64,000 nt of DNA, from NCBI RefSeq assembly GCF_009668025.1, contig NZ_WJXZ01000004.1:434001-498000 (forward strand). The letters run 5' to 3'. Shown here in pieces: positions 52,399 to 60,823 of this stretch. How positions within the stretch are numbered: position 1 is the stretch's first letter; each line of letters opens with the position of its first letter. Source of the stretch: Larkinella terrae. Lineage in GTDB: Bacteria; Bacteroidota; Bacteroidia; Cytophagales; Spirosomataceae. The notes beneath the pieces are model-generated. The model was not told where the DNA came from. It did no database searches and worked only from the letters and a program-made list of their open reading frames with translations. Position numbers and translations under genes: made by a program.

Positions 52399-54108
52399 AT
52401 GAGCCTCCTGATTTACCTCCTGCAAGCGGGCCTGATTCTGGCGGTGCTGACGCTCTGCTACCAGCTTTTGCTCCGCCGGGCCACCTGGTTCGGGCTGAAC
52501 CGGTATTTGCTCGGGCTGAACATTCTGCTGGCGCTGGTGCTTCCGTTGGTCGAATTGCCCGACTTCCGGCCCGCGCCCGTTCGCAACCTGGTTCAGCAAA
52601 CCGTTCCGAATTTACGGGTGCTGGACTGGTCGAAGCTGAAGGCGATACCGGCCAGCCCTTCGGTTCAAAAACCGCAGAAACAGGCACCCGATGCATCCCT
52701 GAGTCCAGCGTCGGAAGCAGTTTCGCTCAACTGGCGGGAGGTGTTGTTGTGGGCGTATTTGGCAGGGGTAATCTTTCTGGGCGGGCGGCTGTTCATTCAG
52801 CTTGTGTCACTTGTTCGTCTGATAATTCGGTCGGAACGATCGTGGCAGGAAAACGTCTGGCTGGTGGTGAATGCGGAAGTCAGCGCCCCCTTTTCGTTTT
52901 TTAAATGGGTGATTCTGAACCCGGACTTGTACGAACCCGACGAGTTCGATCAGATTCTGGCGCACGAACGCGTTCACTGCCGGCAATGGCACAGCCTGGA
53001 TATGCTGCTGGCGGAATTGCTGCGGATCGTCTTCTGGTTTAACCCGTTCGCGTGGTGGCACCAGCATCTGGTTCAGGAAAATCTGGAGTATCTCGTGGAC
53101 CGGGAAGTGCTGAAGGAAGGCGTCGAAAAAAAATCGTACCAATATTACCTCCTGAAAGCCAGCCTTTCCGGCGAAAATTCAATTCCGGTTCGTCCCGTGA
53201 CCAATTCGTTTAACCAGCCGCAATTGAAAAGCCGGATTTCGATGATGAATCGGCCCCGCTCGAACGGCGGCTGGCAACTGTACCTGTTTTTTTGCCTCAT
53301 CGTCACCCTTTCCTGCTCGGCTTTTACGGTTCCCAAAACCGTTTCGCGTTACGTCGTTGACAATCGGTATGGCGTTTTCGGGCTGATTACGGCGGTGACG
53401 ACGACGCAGGATCTGGAAGTAATGCAGGCGGTTTTTGCCGATAAAGGTCTTGGTATGCGCTACCAGGCCGACATCAATCCGTCGGGCCGGATCGACCATA
53501 TTTCGGTCGAAGTGAAAAACGGCAGTCAGGTGGTGGCGCGGGCGTTGAATCAGATTCCGCCGTTTGTGATTACGGCGGTCCGGCCCGATGCCTCGAAGCC
53601 GTTCGTGGTGCAGACCGCCCGCCGGGTGATGCAGTTGCCCGACACCCTGTTCTCGATCTGGGAACACGAAAAACCGGTGGTGGTGCTCAACGGCCGGGTC
53701 CTGAATCTGCGGCCGGGCCAGCCGTTCGGGTTCGGGTCCGTTTCGGATTACAAGCGAAACGTGCTGACATCGCAGGAAGCCGTGAAACGCTTCGGTAAAA
53801 CCGGACAATACGGTGCTACGACGATTGACGGAAAAATTCTGGATGCGGTTTTTGCCGCCAATCCGGACGTAATGGCGCTGGGCCGCCAGCTTCTATACAA
53901 AGGAACGCTCGCGCCGGATCAGCTCACGCAGTTTACATTCCTGATCGACGGAAAACCGGGTTCATACCAGGAGTTTCGGGCATTGCGGGCCGACGACAGG
54001 ATTTCGGTAGCGGTTTTTGATAAAAATTCGGCGGGGAGTGTCAAACCCGCTTTTACGACCAAAGGGCTGGTGGCGGTGACGACCAAACGGCAGTTACTGG
54101 CTGAGTAA
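52399..54108 (+). CDS. M56 (BlaR1-type) metalloprotease sensor, second copy
   Basis: 569 residues. Membrane helices in the first 150 residues, zinc motif 'LAHERVHCRQWHSLDMLLAE' (HExxH) near 195, a linker 'QLKSRISMMNRPRSNGGWQL', a helix (~293-312), then a ~255-residue periplasmic region. That has a beta-alpha domain ('DLEVMQAVFADKGLGMRYQA') and a short plug-like stretch ('EAVKRFGKTGQYGATTIDGK'), but no TonB-C domain, unlike the first copy. Cleaves BlaI on a signal in BlaR1/MecR1. The next gene repeats its tail. Ligand unknown. Confidence 0.88.
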   Translation: MSLLIYLLQAGLILAVLTLCYQLLLRRATWFGLNRYLLGLNILLALVLPLVELPDFRPAPVRNLVQQTVPNLRVLDWSKLKAIPASPSVQKPQKQAPDASLSPASEAVSLNWREVLLWAYLAGVIFLGGRLFIQLVSLVRLIIRSERSWQENVWLVVNAEVSAPFSFFKWVILNPDLYEPDEFDQILAHERVHCRQWHSLDMLLAELLRIVFWFNPFAWWHQHLVQENLEYLVDREVLKEGVEKKSYQYYLLKASLSGENSIPVRPVTNSFNQPQLKSRISMMNRPRSNGGWQLYLFFCLIVTLSCSAFTVPKTVSRYVVDNRYGVFGLITAVTTTQDLEVMQAVFADKGLGMRYQADINPSGRIDHISVEVKNGSQVVARALNQIPPFVITAVRPDASKPFVVQTARRVMQLPDTLFSIWEHEKPVVVLNGRVLNLRPGQPFGFGSVSDYKRNVLTSQEAVKRFGKTGQYGATTIDGKILDAVFAANPDVMALGRQLLYKGTLAPDQLTQFTFLIDGKPGSYQEFRALRADDRISVAVFDKNSAGSVKPAFTTKGLVAVTTKRQLLAE

Positions 54109-54129
54109 ACCTTTTCCTGAACACACCCT

Positions 54130-55080
54130 ATGAAATCGAAAATGCGAGCTCCGCGACGCCCGGAGCAGTTCCGTTTCGTCAATCGGTTCGGTTCCCATTT
54201 TCTGAAAAACCGCATTCAGATGATGAATCAGGCGGCCAAATCCCGCCGTTCGTGGGCGGTCTATGCCCTCCTGTTTGCAGTTACCGGTTTGGTCACGACG
54301 GTGGCTGCGGTAGAGAAACCAGTTGAAGGGTTGGCAGGAAAGTCGGTTATTTCTGAGAATGAATCGGAGGTCTCCAAATTGCCAGTTGCTGAAATTGAGA
54401 AAAAAAGCCGATATGTAGTGCAGAAAGGCGATTCGCTCTATTGGGCAATTACGCCCAAAATGTCGTTTAACGAACTGACGAAACTGAAGCAGACTATTGA
54501 AAAATTGACCCAATACACGGTTGGTTTTACACAGATCAAATTTGATCCTTTTCAGTTATACATCGACATCATTGACGTAAGCGTTTATGCAAAAAGTGGC
54601 GGTAGTGGCTCAACCTCCGATGGTGATGAAAATGATGGGCCGATCAAGTCAATTGGCGGTTACTTAACTCATAAAGGGGATCTGAGTATTGGCGAATTGG
54701 ATGACCAGGATAATATGCCTGCTGTACTGAAACAGCTTGTGGAAAATGATGAAAAAGCCGTTGCCAAGTTGATTGCCGAAAAACGGATTGATTATTTTAT
54801 TGAGAAAAATAAGAAAAACGGAGCAGGCGGCAACGCAACGTTAAAAGGCCAATGGTTGCGGGATAATCCCGGCAGAAAAAATGAAAATTTCGGAGTGTTT
54901 ATCAATACCGAAAACCGCCTTCAATTCTATGATCCGGAAAAGGTTACAGTGATGATCGACGGAAAAGAGGTAAAAGCTGAACAAGTAACATCCCTTAATC
55001 CGAAGCAGCTTCACACGGTTATTGTAATGGATTCGTATCCGGACCGCAAACGCTATGTCCAGCTCTTCCTGAATCAGTGA
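54130..55080 (+). CDS. M56-tail-like single-pass protein
   Basis: 316 residues. The N-terminus copies the M56 juncture: 'FVNRFGSHFLKNRIQMMNQA', then helix 'WAVYALLFAVTGLVTTVAAV', with no protease part. The periplasmic region holds 'MSFNELTKLKQTIEKLTQYT' and 'IIDVSVYAKSG', matching the domain after the helix in the M56 gene before it. The rest has an acidic Gly/Ser linker and no known motif. The second half of the gene is AT-richer than its neighbours. Third gene of the operon, as at the other blaI locus. Function unknown; a sensor accessory subunit is my inference. Confidence 0.7.
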   Translation: MKSKMRAPRRPEQFRFVNRFGSHFLKNRIQMMNQAAKSRRSWAVYALLFAVTGLVTTVAAVEKPVEGLAGKSVISENESEVSKLPVAEIEKKSRYVVQKGDSLYWAITPKMSFNELTKLKQTIEKLTQYTVGFTQIKFDPFQLYIDIIDVSVYAKSGGSGSTSDGDENDGPIKSIGGYLTHKGDLSIGELDDQDNMPAVLKQLVENDEKAVAKLIAEKRIDYFIEKNKKNGAGGNATLKGQWLRDNPGRKNENFGVFINTENRLQFYDPEKVTVMIDGKEVKAEQVTSLNPKQLHTVIVMDSYPDRKRYVQLFLNQ

Positions 55081-55181
55081 TGAAAACCGGGCGATAACCT
55101 AAACGCCTTTTTCGCTGTTTACGGAAATGAAGCCTTCGTTCAGACGGTTTTTCTGTATTCGGTTGGTAGTTAACCTCGGCT

Positions 55182-55868
55182 TTGCGACATTCCGTGCATC
55201 TATTCTTTCTTTTCCTTTTCTTGGCCTGCGCCCAATCGGGGCCCGAAGACGGTTTTATGGTAACCAATCCTGACGCAAATTACCTCGCCCTCGGCGATTC
55301 CTACACCATCGGCGAGAGCGTTCCGGCCACCGACCGCTGGTGTGTGCAACTGGCCGGTTTGCTCCGGAAAGACGGTTTGAACATCACCGATCCCGACATC
55401 ATTGCCCGGACGGGCTGGACCACGGGCGAGTTGAGCGAAGCCATTAAAAAGAGCGGAAATCAAAAGACGTACAACCTGGTTTCGCTGCTGATTGGCGTCA
55501 ATAACCAGTACCGGGGGCAGAGTACGGAAATGTACCGCGCCGAATTCCGGGAATTGCTGCAAACGGCGGTGCGGTTTGCGGGCGAAAAACCGAAGCGGGT
55601 TTTTGTCCTGTCGATTCCCGATTGGGGCGTTACGCCGTACGCGGCCGGGCGCAACCGCCAGCAGATTGCGCAGGAAATCGACGCGTTCAACGCCATTGCG
55701 CAGGAGGAATGCAAAAAAGCCGGTATTACCTACGTTGACATTACGCCCTTATCCCGAACGGCGGCTCAGGACCCATCGCAAATTGCGGAAGATCAACTGC
55801 ATTTTTCGGGGAAACAATACCGCCAGTGGGCCGAAAAGGCGCTGCCGGACGTGAAGAAACTGCTGTAA
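55182..55868 (+). CDS. SGNH/GDSL hydrolase lipoprotein
   Basis: 228 residues from a TTG at 55182 (or GTG at 55194); no ATG fits the signal. Lipobox 'LFLFLACAQ'. Family blocks: 'YLALGDSYTIGE' with the nucleophile Ser, 'LLIGVNNQYRG' for the oxyanion Asn, and 'EDQLHFSGKQY' with the Asp-x-x-His pair. Likely an esterase or acyl-sugar hydrolase in the envelope. Convergent and abutting with the MORN-type gene. Confidence 0.9.
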   Translation: MRHSVHLFFLFLFLACAQSGPEDGFMVTNPDANYLALGDSYTIGESVPATDRWCVQLAGLLRKDGLNITDPDIIARTGWTTGELSEAIKKSGNQKTYNLVSLLIGVNNQYRGQSTEMYRAEFRELLQTAVRFAGEKPKRVFVLSIPDWGVTPYAAGRNRQQIAQEIDAFNAIAQEECKKAGITYVDITPLSRTAAQDPSQIAEDQLHFSGKQYRQWAEKALPDVKKLL

Positions 55869-56810
55869 CTACTGATCGTCTTCGGCGACTTCCTTTTCCT
55901 TCGGACGCTCGTAAGTCACTTTGCCCTTGTCGTCCCACTCACTGATGACGTACGGTTCGAAGTCCTCGTTCCAGCGGTCGCGGGCGTATTGGGTGATCTT
56001 TTTGCGCTGCCGACGAAACTGGTAGTATTCGGTCCAGCGACCGACTTTCACGCCGTTGTCGTACTTGCCTTCCGCCATCAACTGCCCACCTTCGTAGAAA
56101 GCCATGTACTGTCCGTTGACTTTGCCAAATTCTTTCGGCAGGACTTCTTTTATTTTGGTATGCGACGAATCGTAGTAAGCAATCTGGGATTCGGCCGGAA
56201 AACCGCGGTTCCATTTCTGCTTGTCGAGCAGCATGTAATTGGCGTCGTATTTTTCCCAACGGCCGTCTTTCGCGCCGAGATAATAATAGCCTTCCTCGAG
56301 CAGAATACCGTTCTGGTAGCGTTTATAAGGCCCGTGCATGATCATGACCTTGTCTTTGTCTTTGATCAGCGACGACGACACACGCTGGGCCTTGGGATCG
56401 AACCAGTAGGTTTCGCGGACGTAGGCATTCGGCTGGCGGTATTGCTTCAGGACCGTAAATTTCTCGATGATTGTCCGGTCGCCACTCCCGAACTTGGTGT
56501 ATTGTTCGACGATCGGAATGCCTTCGTATTCCGTCCGCGAAAGCTTTTGTTTTTTCCGCCGGTCGGCCTTATCCTGCTGTTCTTTCTTGAATTGTTTTAC
56601 TTTCAGCCCCAGATCCGGCAGGGTTTCCGTCACCAGATTTTCGACACCCGACGGCACCAGCGACGGCCCGTTTTTGTCGCCTTTGGCCTTTTTATTGATA
56701 ACGGGTGCCTGCGAAGTAGTAAACGAATTCTGGACCGGCGAGGTTGTCGTCTGCGCCGATACCGTTTGCCAGCATCCCAATACTAACCCGAGTAATGTAA
56801 TTCGTTTCAT
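55869..56810 (-). CDS. exported MORN-repeat (YwqK-like) protein
   Basis: 313 residues with a signal peptide (ends at 'VSAQ'). A charged Lys/Arg coiled-coil-like part (~70-95) is followed by MORN-like repeats: 'HGPYKRYQNGILLEEGYYYL', 'NGQYMAFYEGGQLMAEGKYD' and 'GVKVGRWTEYYQF'. Relatives are called 'YwqK antitoxin family', but no toxin is here and the protein is exported, so an antitoxin role is unlikely. Its stop directly meets the converging SGNH gene. Confidence 0.8.
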   Translation of the reverse strand: MKRITLLGLVLGCWQTVSAQTTTSPVQNSFTTSQAPVINKKAKGDKNGPSLVPSGVENLVTETLPDLGLKVKQFKKEQQDKADRRKKQKLSRTEYEGIPIVEQYTKFGSGDRTIIEKFTVLKQYRQPNAYVRETYWFDPKAQRVSSSLIKDKDKVMIMHGPYKRYQNGILLEEGYYYLGAKDGRWEKYDANYMLLDKQKWNRGFPAESQIAYYDSSHTKIKEVLPKEFGKVNGQYMAFYEGGQLMAEGKYDNGVKVGRWTEYYQFRRQRKKITQYARDRWNEDFEPYVISEWDDKGKVTYERPKEKEVAEDDQ

Positions 56811-56876
56811 GCAACAGTAAATCAGCCGGTTTGGCCAGAGGAGATTAATCCTTTAAAGAAACGGTTTTGATCCGGT

Positions 56877-56907
56877 TTTATTTTGTCGAAAACCGTGCCT
56901 AACTTCG
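56877..56907 (+). promoter_or_regulatory. candidate promoter of GDP-fucose synthase gene
   Basis: TTTA (56877-56880), 19 bases, TAACTTCG (56900-56907), seven of eight to TAnnTTTG. It lies 17 bases before the GTG start. Confidence 0.5.
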
Positions 56908-56924
56908 TTCAAAATTAACGAATT

Positions 56925-57866
56925 GTGGAAAAAGACGCTAAAATATACGTAGCCGGTCACCGGGGCATGGTGGGTTCGGCCATTGTTCGGAAATTACAAT
57001 CCGAAGGTTTTGACAACCTGCTGGTTCGCACGTCGTCCGAGCTGGATTTGCGCAACCAGGCCGCTGTGGAAGACTTTTTTGCCGCCGAAAAACCGGATTA
57101 CGTCATTCTGGCAGCCGCCAAAGTGGGCGGTATCGTGGCCAACAACACGTATCGCGCGGATTTTCTGTACGACAATCTGCTGATCGAAGCCAACATTATT
57201 CACCAGGCTTACAAGACAGAAGTTAAAAAGTTGCTGTTTCTGGGTTCTTCCTGCATTTACCCGAAACTGGCCCCGCAGCCGCTGAAAGAGGAATATTTGC
57301 TGAGCGGTTTTCTGGAACAAACCAACGAACCGTACGCCATCGCCAAAATTACCGGGATTAAGCTGTGCGAATCGTATCGTCGTCAATACGGCTGCAATTT
57401 CATTTCGGCCATGCCGACCAACCTATACGGCCCGAATGACAATTACGATCTGCAAAATTCGCACGTTTTGCCCGCACTGATCCGCAAGTTTCACGAAGCG
57501 AAAGTCAACGACCAGCCGTTTGTGGAAGTCTGGGGAACGGGCTCACCGCGCCGGGAGTTTCTGCACGCCGACGATCTGGCCGATGCGTGTTTTTTCCTGA
57601 TGCAAAATTATGACGAAGAACTGTTCGTCAACATCGGCACCGGCGAGGACGAAACCATCCGGGAACTGGTCGGGCAGGTGCAGCAGGTGGTGGGCTACGA
57701 AGGCGAAGTCCGCTGGAATACCGACAAACCCGACGGAACGCCCCGCAAACTCATGGACGTTTCGCGGCTGCATGCGATGGGCTGGAAACACACCACCTCG
57801 CTGAAAGATGGCCTGGAACTGACTTATCAGGACTTTCTGGCGAATGAGGAGTTATATGTGGAGTGA
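56925..57866 (+). CDS. fcl: GDP-L-fucose synthase
   Basis: 313 residues with a GTG start. Epimerises and reduces GDP-4-keto-6-deoxymannose to GDP-L-fucose. '[20 protein letters not shown]' is the NADP loop, '[20 protein letters not shown]' carries the catalytic Ser-Cys, and YxxxK is in '[15 protein letters not shown]'. '[20 protein letters not shown]' is typical. No gmd neighbour in this window. A NeuD-type acetyltransferase converges downstream. Confidence 0.96.
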   Translation: MEKDAKIYVAGHRGMVGSAIVRKLQSEGFDNLLVRTSSELDLRNQAAVEDFFAAEKPDYVILAAAKVGGIVANNTYRADFLYDNLLIEANIIHQAYKTEVKKLLFLGSSCIYPKLAPQPLKEEYLLSGFLEQTNEPYAIAKITGIKLCESYRRQYGCNFISAMPTNLYGPNDNYDLQNSHVLPALIRKFHEAKVNDQPFVEVWGTGSPRREFLHADDLADACFFLMQNYDEELFVNIGTGEDETIRELVGQVQQVVGYEGEVRWNTDKPDGTPRKLMDVSRLHAMGWKHTTSLKDGLELTYQDFLANEELYVE

Positions 57867-57873
57867 TTTTTAA

Positions 57874-57946
57874 CCCCTAAATCCCCTGAAGGGGACTTGT
57901 GATCTGGAGAAAACCGTGTCCAAGTCCCCTTCAGGGGATTTAGGGG
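57874..57946. terminator. perfect 26-bp inverted repeat, CCCCTAAATCCCC type
   Basis: Arms 57874-57899 and 57921-57946 are exact complements with a 21-base loop; related in style to the 11616 and 46574 elements. Convergent junction between fcl and the acetyltransferase gene; ends three bases before the latter's stop. Confidence 0.85.
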
Positions 57947-57948
57947 CA

Positions 57949-58584
57949 TTACCCAACTTTCTGCGCCGGATTTCCGAAAACCGTCGTTCCGGCGGCTACG
58001 TTTTCGATGACGACGGAACCGGCACCGATCCGGGCGTTCTTGCCGATCGTCACCCCGGCCACAATCGTGACGCCCGTGCCAATAAACGCCCCTTCTTCGA
58101 CGGTGACCGCCGGGTTAATGAAACTTCCCGTTCCGATGTGAACAAAGTCGCCCAGTTTGGCCTGCGAGTCGATCACCGAACCCGACTGAATGATGCAGTG
58201 CTGCCCGATTTCGGCAAACGGATTGACCACCACGCGGGCCGCAATCAGGTTGCCGTGGCCGATGGTCGCCGTCGTTGAAACAATGGCCGTATCGTGAATG
58301 GCGTTGACGGGTTGCACGTGCCGCCGGTCGTTCAGCATTTTAACCAGTTTTTTGCGAACGCGCGTGTCGCCCAACGCCACGAAGGCTTCACATTTATGGC
58401 CAATCAGTTTCAGAAAACCGTCGTCGTCGGTTTCGCCCAGAACCGTCACGTCGCCGAATTCTTTGCCGTGTAATTTTTTATCATCATCCAGCAAACCGTA
58501 GACGACCACGCCGTTTCGCTGGAAAATATCCAACGCCGTGACGCCCAGACTGCCTGCTCCGAAGATGAGTACCGGATTCTCCAT
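57949..58584 (-). CDS. NeuD-family sugar O-acetyltransferase
   Basis: 211 residues. N-terminal PglD-like Rossmann subdomain ('PVLIFGAGSLGVTALDIFQR', 1-80) and C-terminal left-handed beta-helix of hexapeptide repeats ('IGQHCIIQSGSVIDSQAKLG', 'GAFIGTGVTIVAGVTIGKNA'). It transfers acetyl from acetyl-CoA to a sugar in surface-polysaccharide building. The putative catalytic His is in 'NAIHDTAIVSTTATIGHG'. Next to GDP-fucose synthase, consistent with polysaccharide work. Confidence 0.9.
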   Translation of the reverse strand: MENPVLIFGAGSLGVTALDIFQRNGVVVYGLLDDDKKLHGKEFGDVTVLGETDDDGFLKLIGHKCEAFVALGDTRVRKKLVKMLNDRRHVQPVNAIHDTAIVSTTATIGHGNLIAARVVVNPFAEIGQHCIIQSGSVIDSQAKLGDFVHIGTGSFINPAVTVEEGAFIGTGVTIVAGVTIGKNARIGAGSVVIENVAAGTTVFGNPAQKVG

Positions 58585-58698
58585 ATTTAATGAATTACAT
58601 TAAGGTAATATTACTAAACCGCATAATTGTCCGAAAAAGTTTGCAATCCGGTAAAATAGCGGAAATACCCACCTCACAATGGAATCGTATTTTCGGAC

Positions 58699-59484
58699 AT
58701 GAAACACAATACTCATTTCCGAACAATCGTCATTTCGGATGTGCATTTGGGAACGAGCGGTTCGAAGGCAAAGGAAGTGACTGATTTTTTGAAGTACTAC
58801 AGTTGCCAGAAATTAATTCTAAATGGCGATATCATCGACGGCTGGCAACTGCGCCGGGGGGGCGAATGGAAGAAAAAACACACGGCGTTCTGGCGGGCGG
58901 TTTTGAAAGCCATGGACCGGCACGACACCCGCGTGATCTACCTGCGCGGCAATCACGATGATTTTCTGGATCAGATCATGCCGCTGAAGCTGGGCAAGTA
59001 TTTTTCCATCCGGAAAGATTATCTGCTGAATTCCAACGATAAAAAGTTCTACATCACCCACGGCGACGTGTTCGATACGATCACGACGCAGATGAAATGG
59101 CTGGCGTACTTGGGTGATATCGGCTATACGTTTCTGCTCTGGATCAACAAGTTTTATAACAATTACCGCGCCTGGCGGGGCTTGTCGTATTACTCCCTGT
59201 CGCAGCAAATCAAACTGCGGGTAAAACAGGCGGTGAGCTATATTTCGGATTTTGAAGAAAAACTGACCGAACTCGCCAAAGCCCGAAATTGCGACGGCGT
59301 GATTTGCGGCCACATTCACCAACCGGCCATTCGTCAGTTTGGCGATCTGATTTACATGAATTCCGGCGATTGGGTCGAGTCGCTCAGCGCGCTGGTCGAA
59401 GATCACGACGGCAACTGGAACTTGCTGTATTATAGCACAGAACTCGAAAAAGCCGAGTCGTTACCCGTTTTATATCATTCCTGA
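58699..59484 (+). CDS. lpxH: UDP-2,3-diacylglucosamine diphosphatase-like metallophosphoesterase
   Basis: 261 residues. Calcineurin-type motifs: 'TIVISDVHLGTSGSKAKE', 'KLILNGDIIDGWQLRRGG', 'IYLRGNHDDFLDQIMPLK', 'FYITHGDVFD', 'GVICGHIHQP'. LpxH-type enzymes make lipid X in lipid A synthesis on the cytoplasmic membrane; many Bacteroidota hydrolases of this group carry that label without proof. Single gene, divergent from the acetyltransferase. Confidence 0.8.
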   Translation: MKHNTHFRTIVISDVHLGTSGSKAKEVTDFLKYYSCQKLILNGDIIDGWQLRRGGEWKKKHTAFWRAVLKAMDRHDTRVIYLRGNHDDFLDQIMPLKLGKYFSIRKDYLLNSNDKKFYITHGDVFDTITTQMKWLAYLGDIGYTFLLWINKFYNNYRAWRGLSYYSLSQQIKLRVKQAVSYISDFEEKLTELAKARNCDGVICGHIHQPAIRQFGDLIYMNSGDWVESLSALVEDHDGNWNLLYYSTELEKAESLPVLYHS

Positions 59485-59560
59485 TTCGTTCATTTTTGCT
59501 TTTTATTGTCGTCCGCTTCCGGTATTTTTAAGCTAACTTCCGGTTTGGAAGCACTGGCGT

Positions 59561-60823
59561 ATGAAAATTCTGCACACTGCGGACTGGCATTTAGGGAAAC
59601 GACTTTACAAACACGAACTCCGTGACGACCACGTCCGGTTTCTCGACTGGCTGGCCGAAACCGTCGAAAGCCGCGAGATCGACGTGCTGATTATTTCGGG
59701 CGATGTGTTCGATACCACCAACCCCAACGACGGGTCAATGCAACTGTATTACCAGTTTCTGACCCGGATGCTGCCGCTTCAACGCAAAATTATCATCACC
59801 GGCGGCAATCACGATTCGCCCAGTAAACTCAACGCGCCCCGCGAACTCCTCCGCCACCTGAACATCCACGTCATCGGCTGTACGACCGGCGACTGCCTCG
59901 ACGAAGTCATCCGGCTGAAAACCGGGTCGACGGATTTGCTCGTGGCTGCGGTTCCGTACCTGCGTGACAGCGATTTGCGCCAGTCGATTTCGGGCCAGAC
60001 TTACGAAGACCGCATCGAAGCCGTCCGAATGGGCATTCGGAATCATTACGAACGCATTGTCGATCATTGTCAGACGGAATTTCGCGATGTGCCGGTTCTG
60101 GCGATGGGGCATTTGTACGTGAACGGCGCGACGGTTTCGCCGGAAAGCGAGCGGGAAATCCACGCCGTGGGCGGTCAGGCGGCTTTTTCGTCCGAGCATT
60201 TTCCGCCCGGTTTTGATTACGTTGCGCTGGGCCACATTCATGTTCCGCAGCAGATCGGGGGCGTCGAAACCGTTCGCTACAGCGGGGCGCCGTTGCCGCT
60301 GAGTTTTGCCGAACGCGACAACCGACATCAGGTGCTGGAATTAACGCTGGAAAACGGGCAGATTAAAACCATCGAATCCGTTCCGGTGCCGCATTTCCGG
60401 TCGTTGCTGCAAGTGGCCGGAACCCTGGATGCCGTTCGGGAAAGGCTGGAAAAGCTGGAAGAAACCGACGCCCTGACAACCCTGGTGGAAATTCTGGTGG
60501 AAGAAGAACATGAAAGCCTGACGGTTCGCCAGCATTTCGAGCAGTTGCAGCGCGATTACGCCGAAGCGCCGTTTTTGATGGCCAAATCCCGGCTGATTTT
60601 TCGGAATAAATTAAAAGGTCTGGATTCGCTGTACGTCGCCGACACGCAGTTGCAGGATCTGACGTACCTCGATGTGTTTGGTCGTCGGCTGGATGTGTCG
60701 CAGGTGGAGGGCGACGAGCGGACGGCGCTTCTGGAGGCTTATAAAGAATTGTATCGTTTGGTGACGGAACAAGCAGCCCATCCCGTACTACTGCATGAAA
60801 ATCAGACAAATACGCTTTCGTAA
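59561..60823 (+). CDS. sbcD: exonuclease subunit SbcD
   Basis: 420 residues, Mre11-type nuclease. Metal motifs in order: 'HTADWHLGKRLYKHELRDDH', 'DVLIISGDVFDTTNPNDGSM', 'IIITGGNHDSPSKLNAP', 'LAMGHLYVNG', 'YVALGHIHVPQQIGG'. Forms with SbcC a complex that opens DNA ends and cleaves hairpins and palindromes. Its 3' end overlaps sbcC by 29 bases, so the two are coupled. Confidence 0.97.
   Translation: MKILHTADWHLGKRLYKHELRDDHVRFLDWLAETVESREIDVLIISGDVFDTTNPNDGSMQLYYQFLTRMLPLQRKIIITGGNHDSPSKLNAPRELLRHLNIHVIGCTTGDCLDEVIRLKTGSTDLLVAAVPYLRDSDLRQSISGQTYEDRIEAVRMGIRNHYERIVDHCQTEFRDVPVLAMGHLYVNGATVSPESEREIHAVGGQAAFSSEHFPPGFDYVALGHIHVPQQIGGVETVRYSGAPLPLSFAERDNRHQVLELTLENGQIKTIESVPVPHFRSLLQVAGTLDAVRERLEKLEETDALTTLVEILVEEEHESLTVRQHFEQLQRDYAEAPFLMAKSRLIFRNKLKGLDSLYVADTQLQDLTYLDVFGRRLDVSQVEGDERTALLEAYKELYRLVTEQAAHPVLLHENQTNTLS

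Noticed and set aside
55869-56810. Toxin-antitoxin system from the YwqK-like label
   Set aside because: The protein is exported, consists of MORN-like repeats, and has no toxin neighbour.
58819-59406. 195-residue frame antisense to the LpxH-like gene
   Set aside because: Fully inside a well-supported gene with metal motifs; no independent support.
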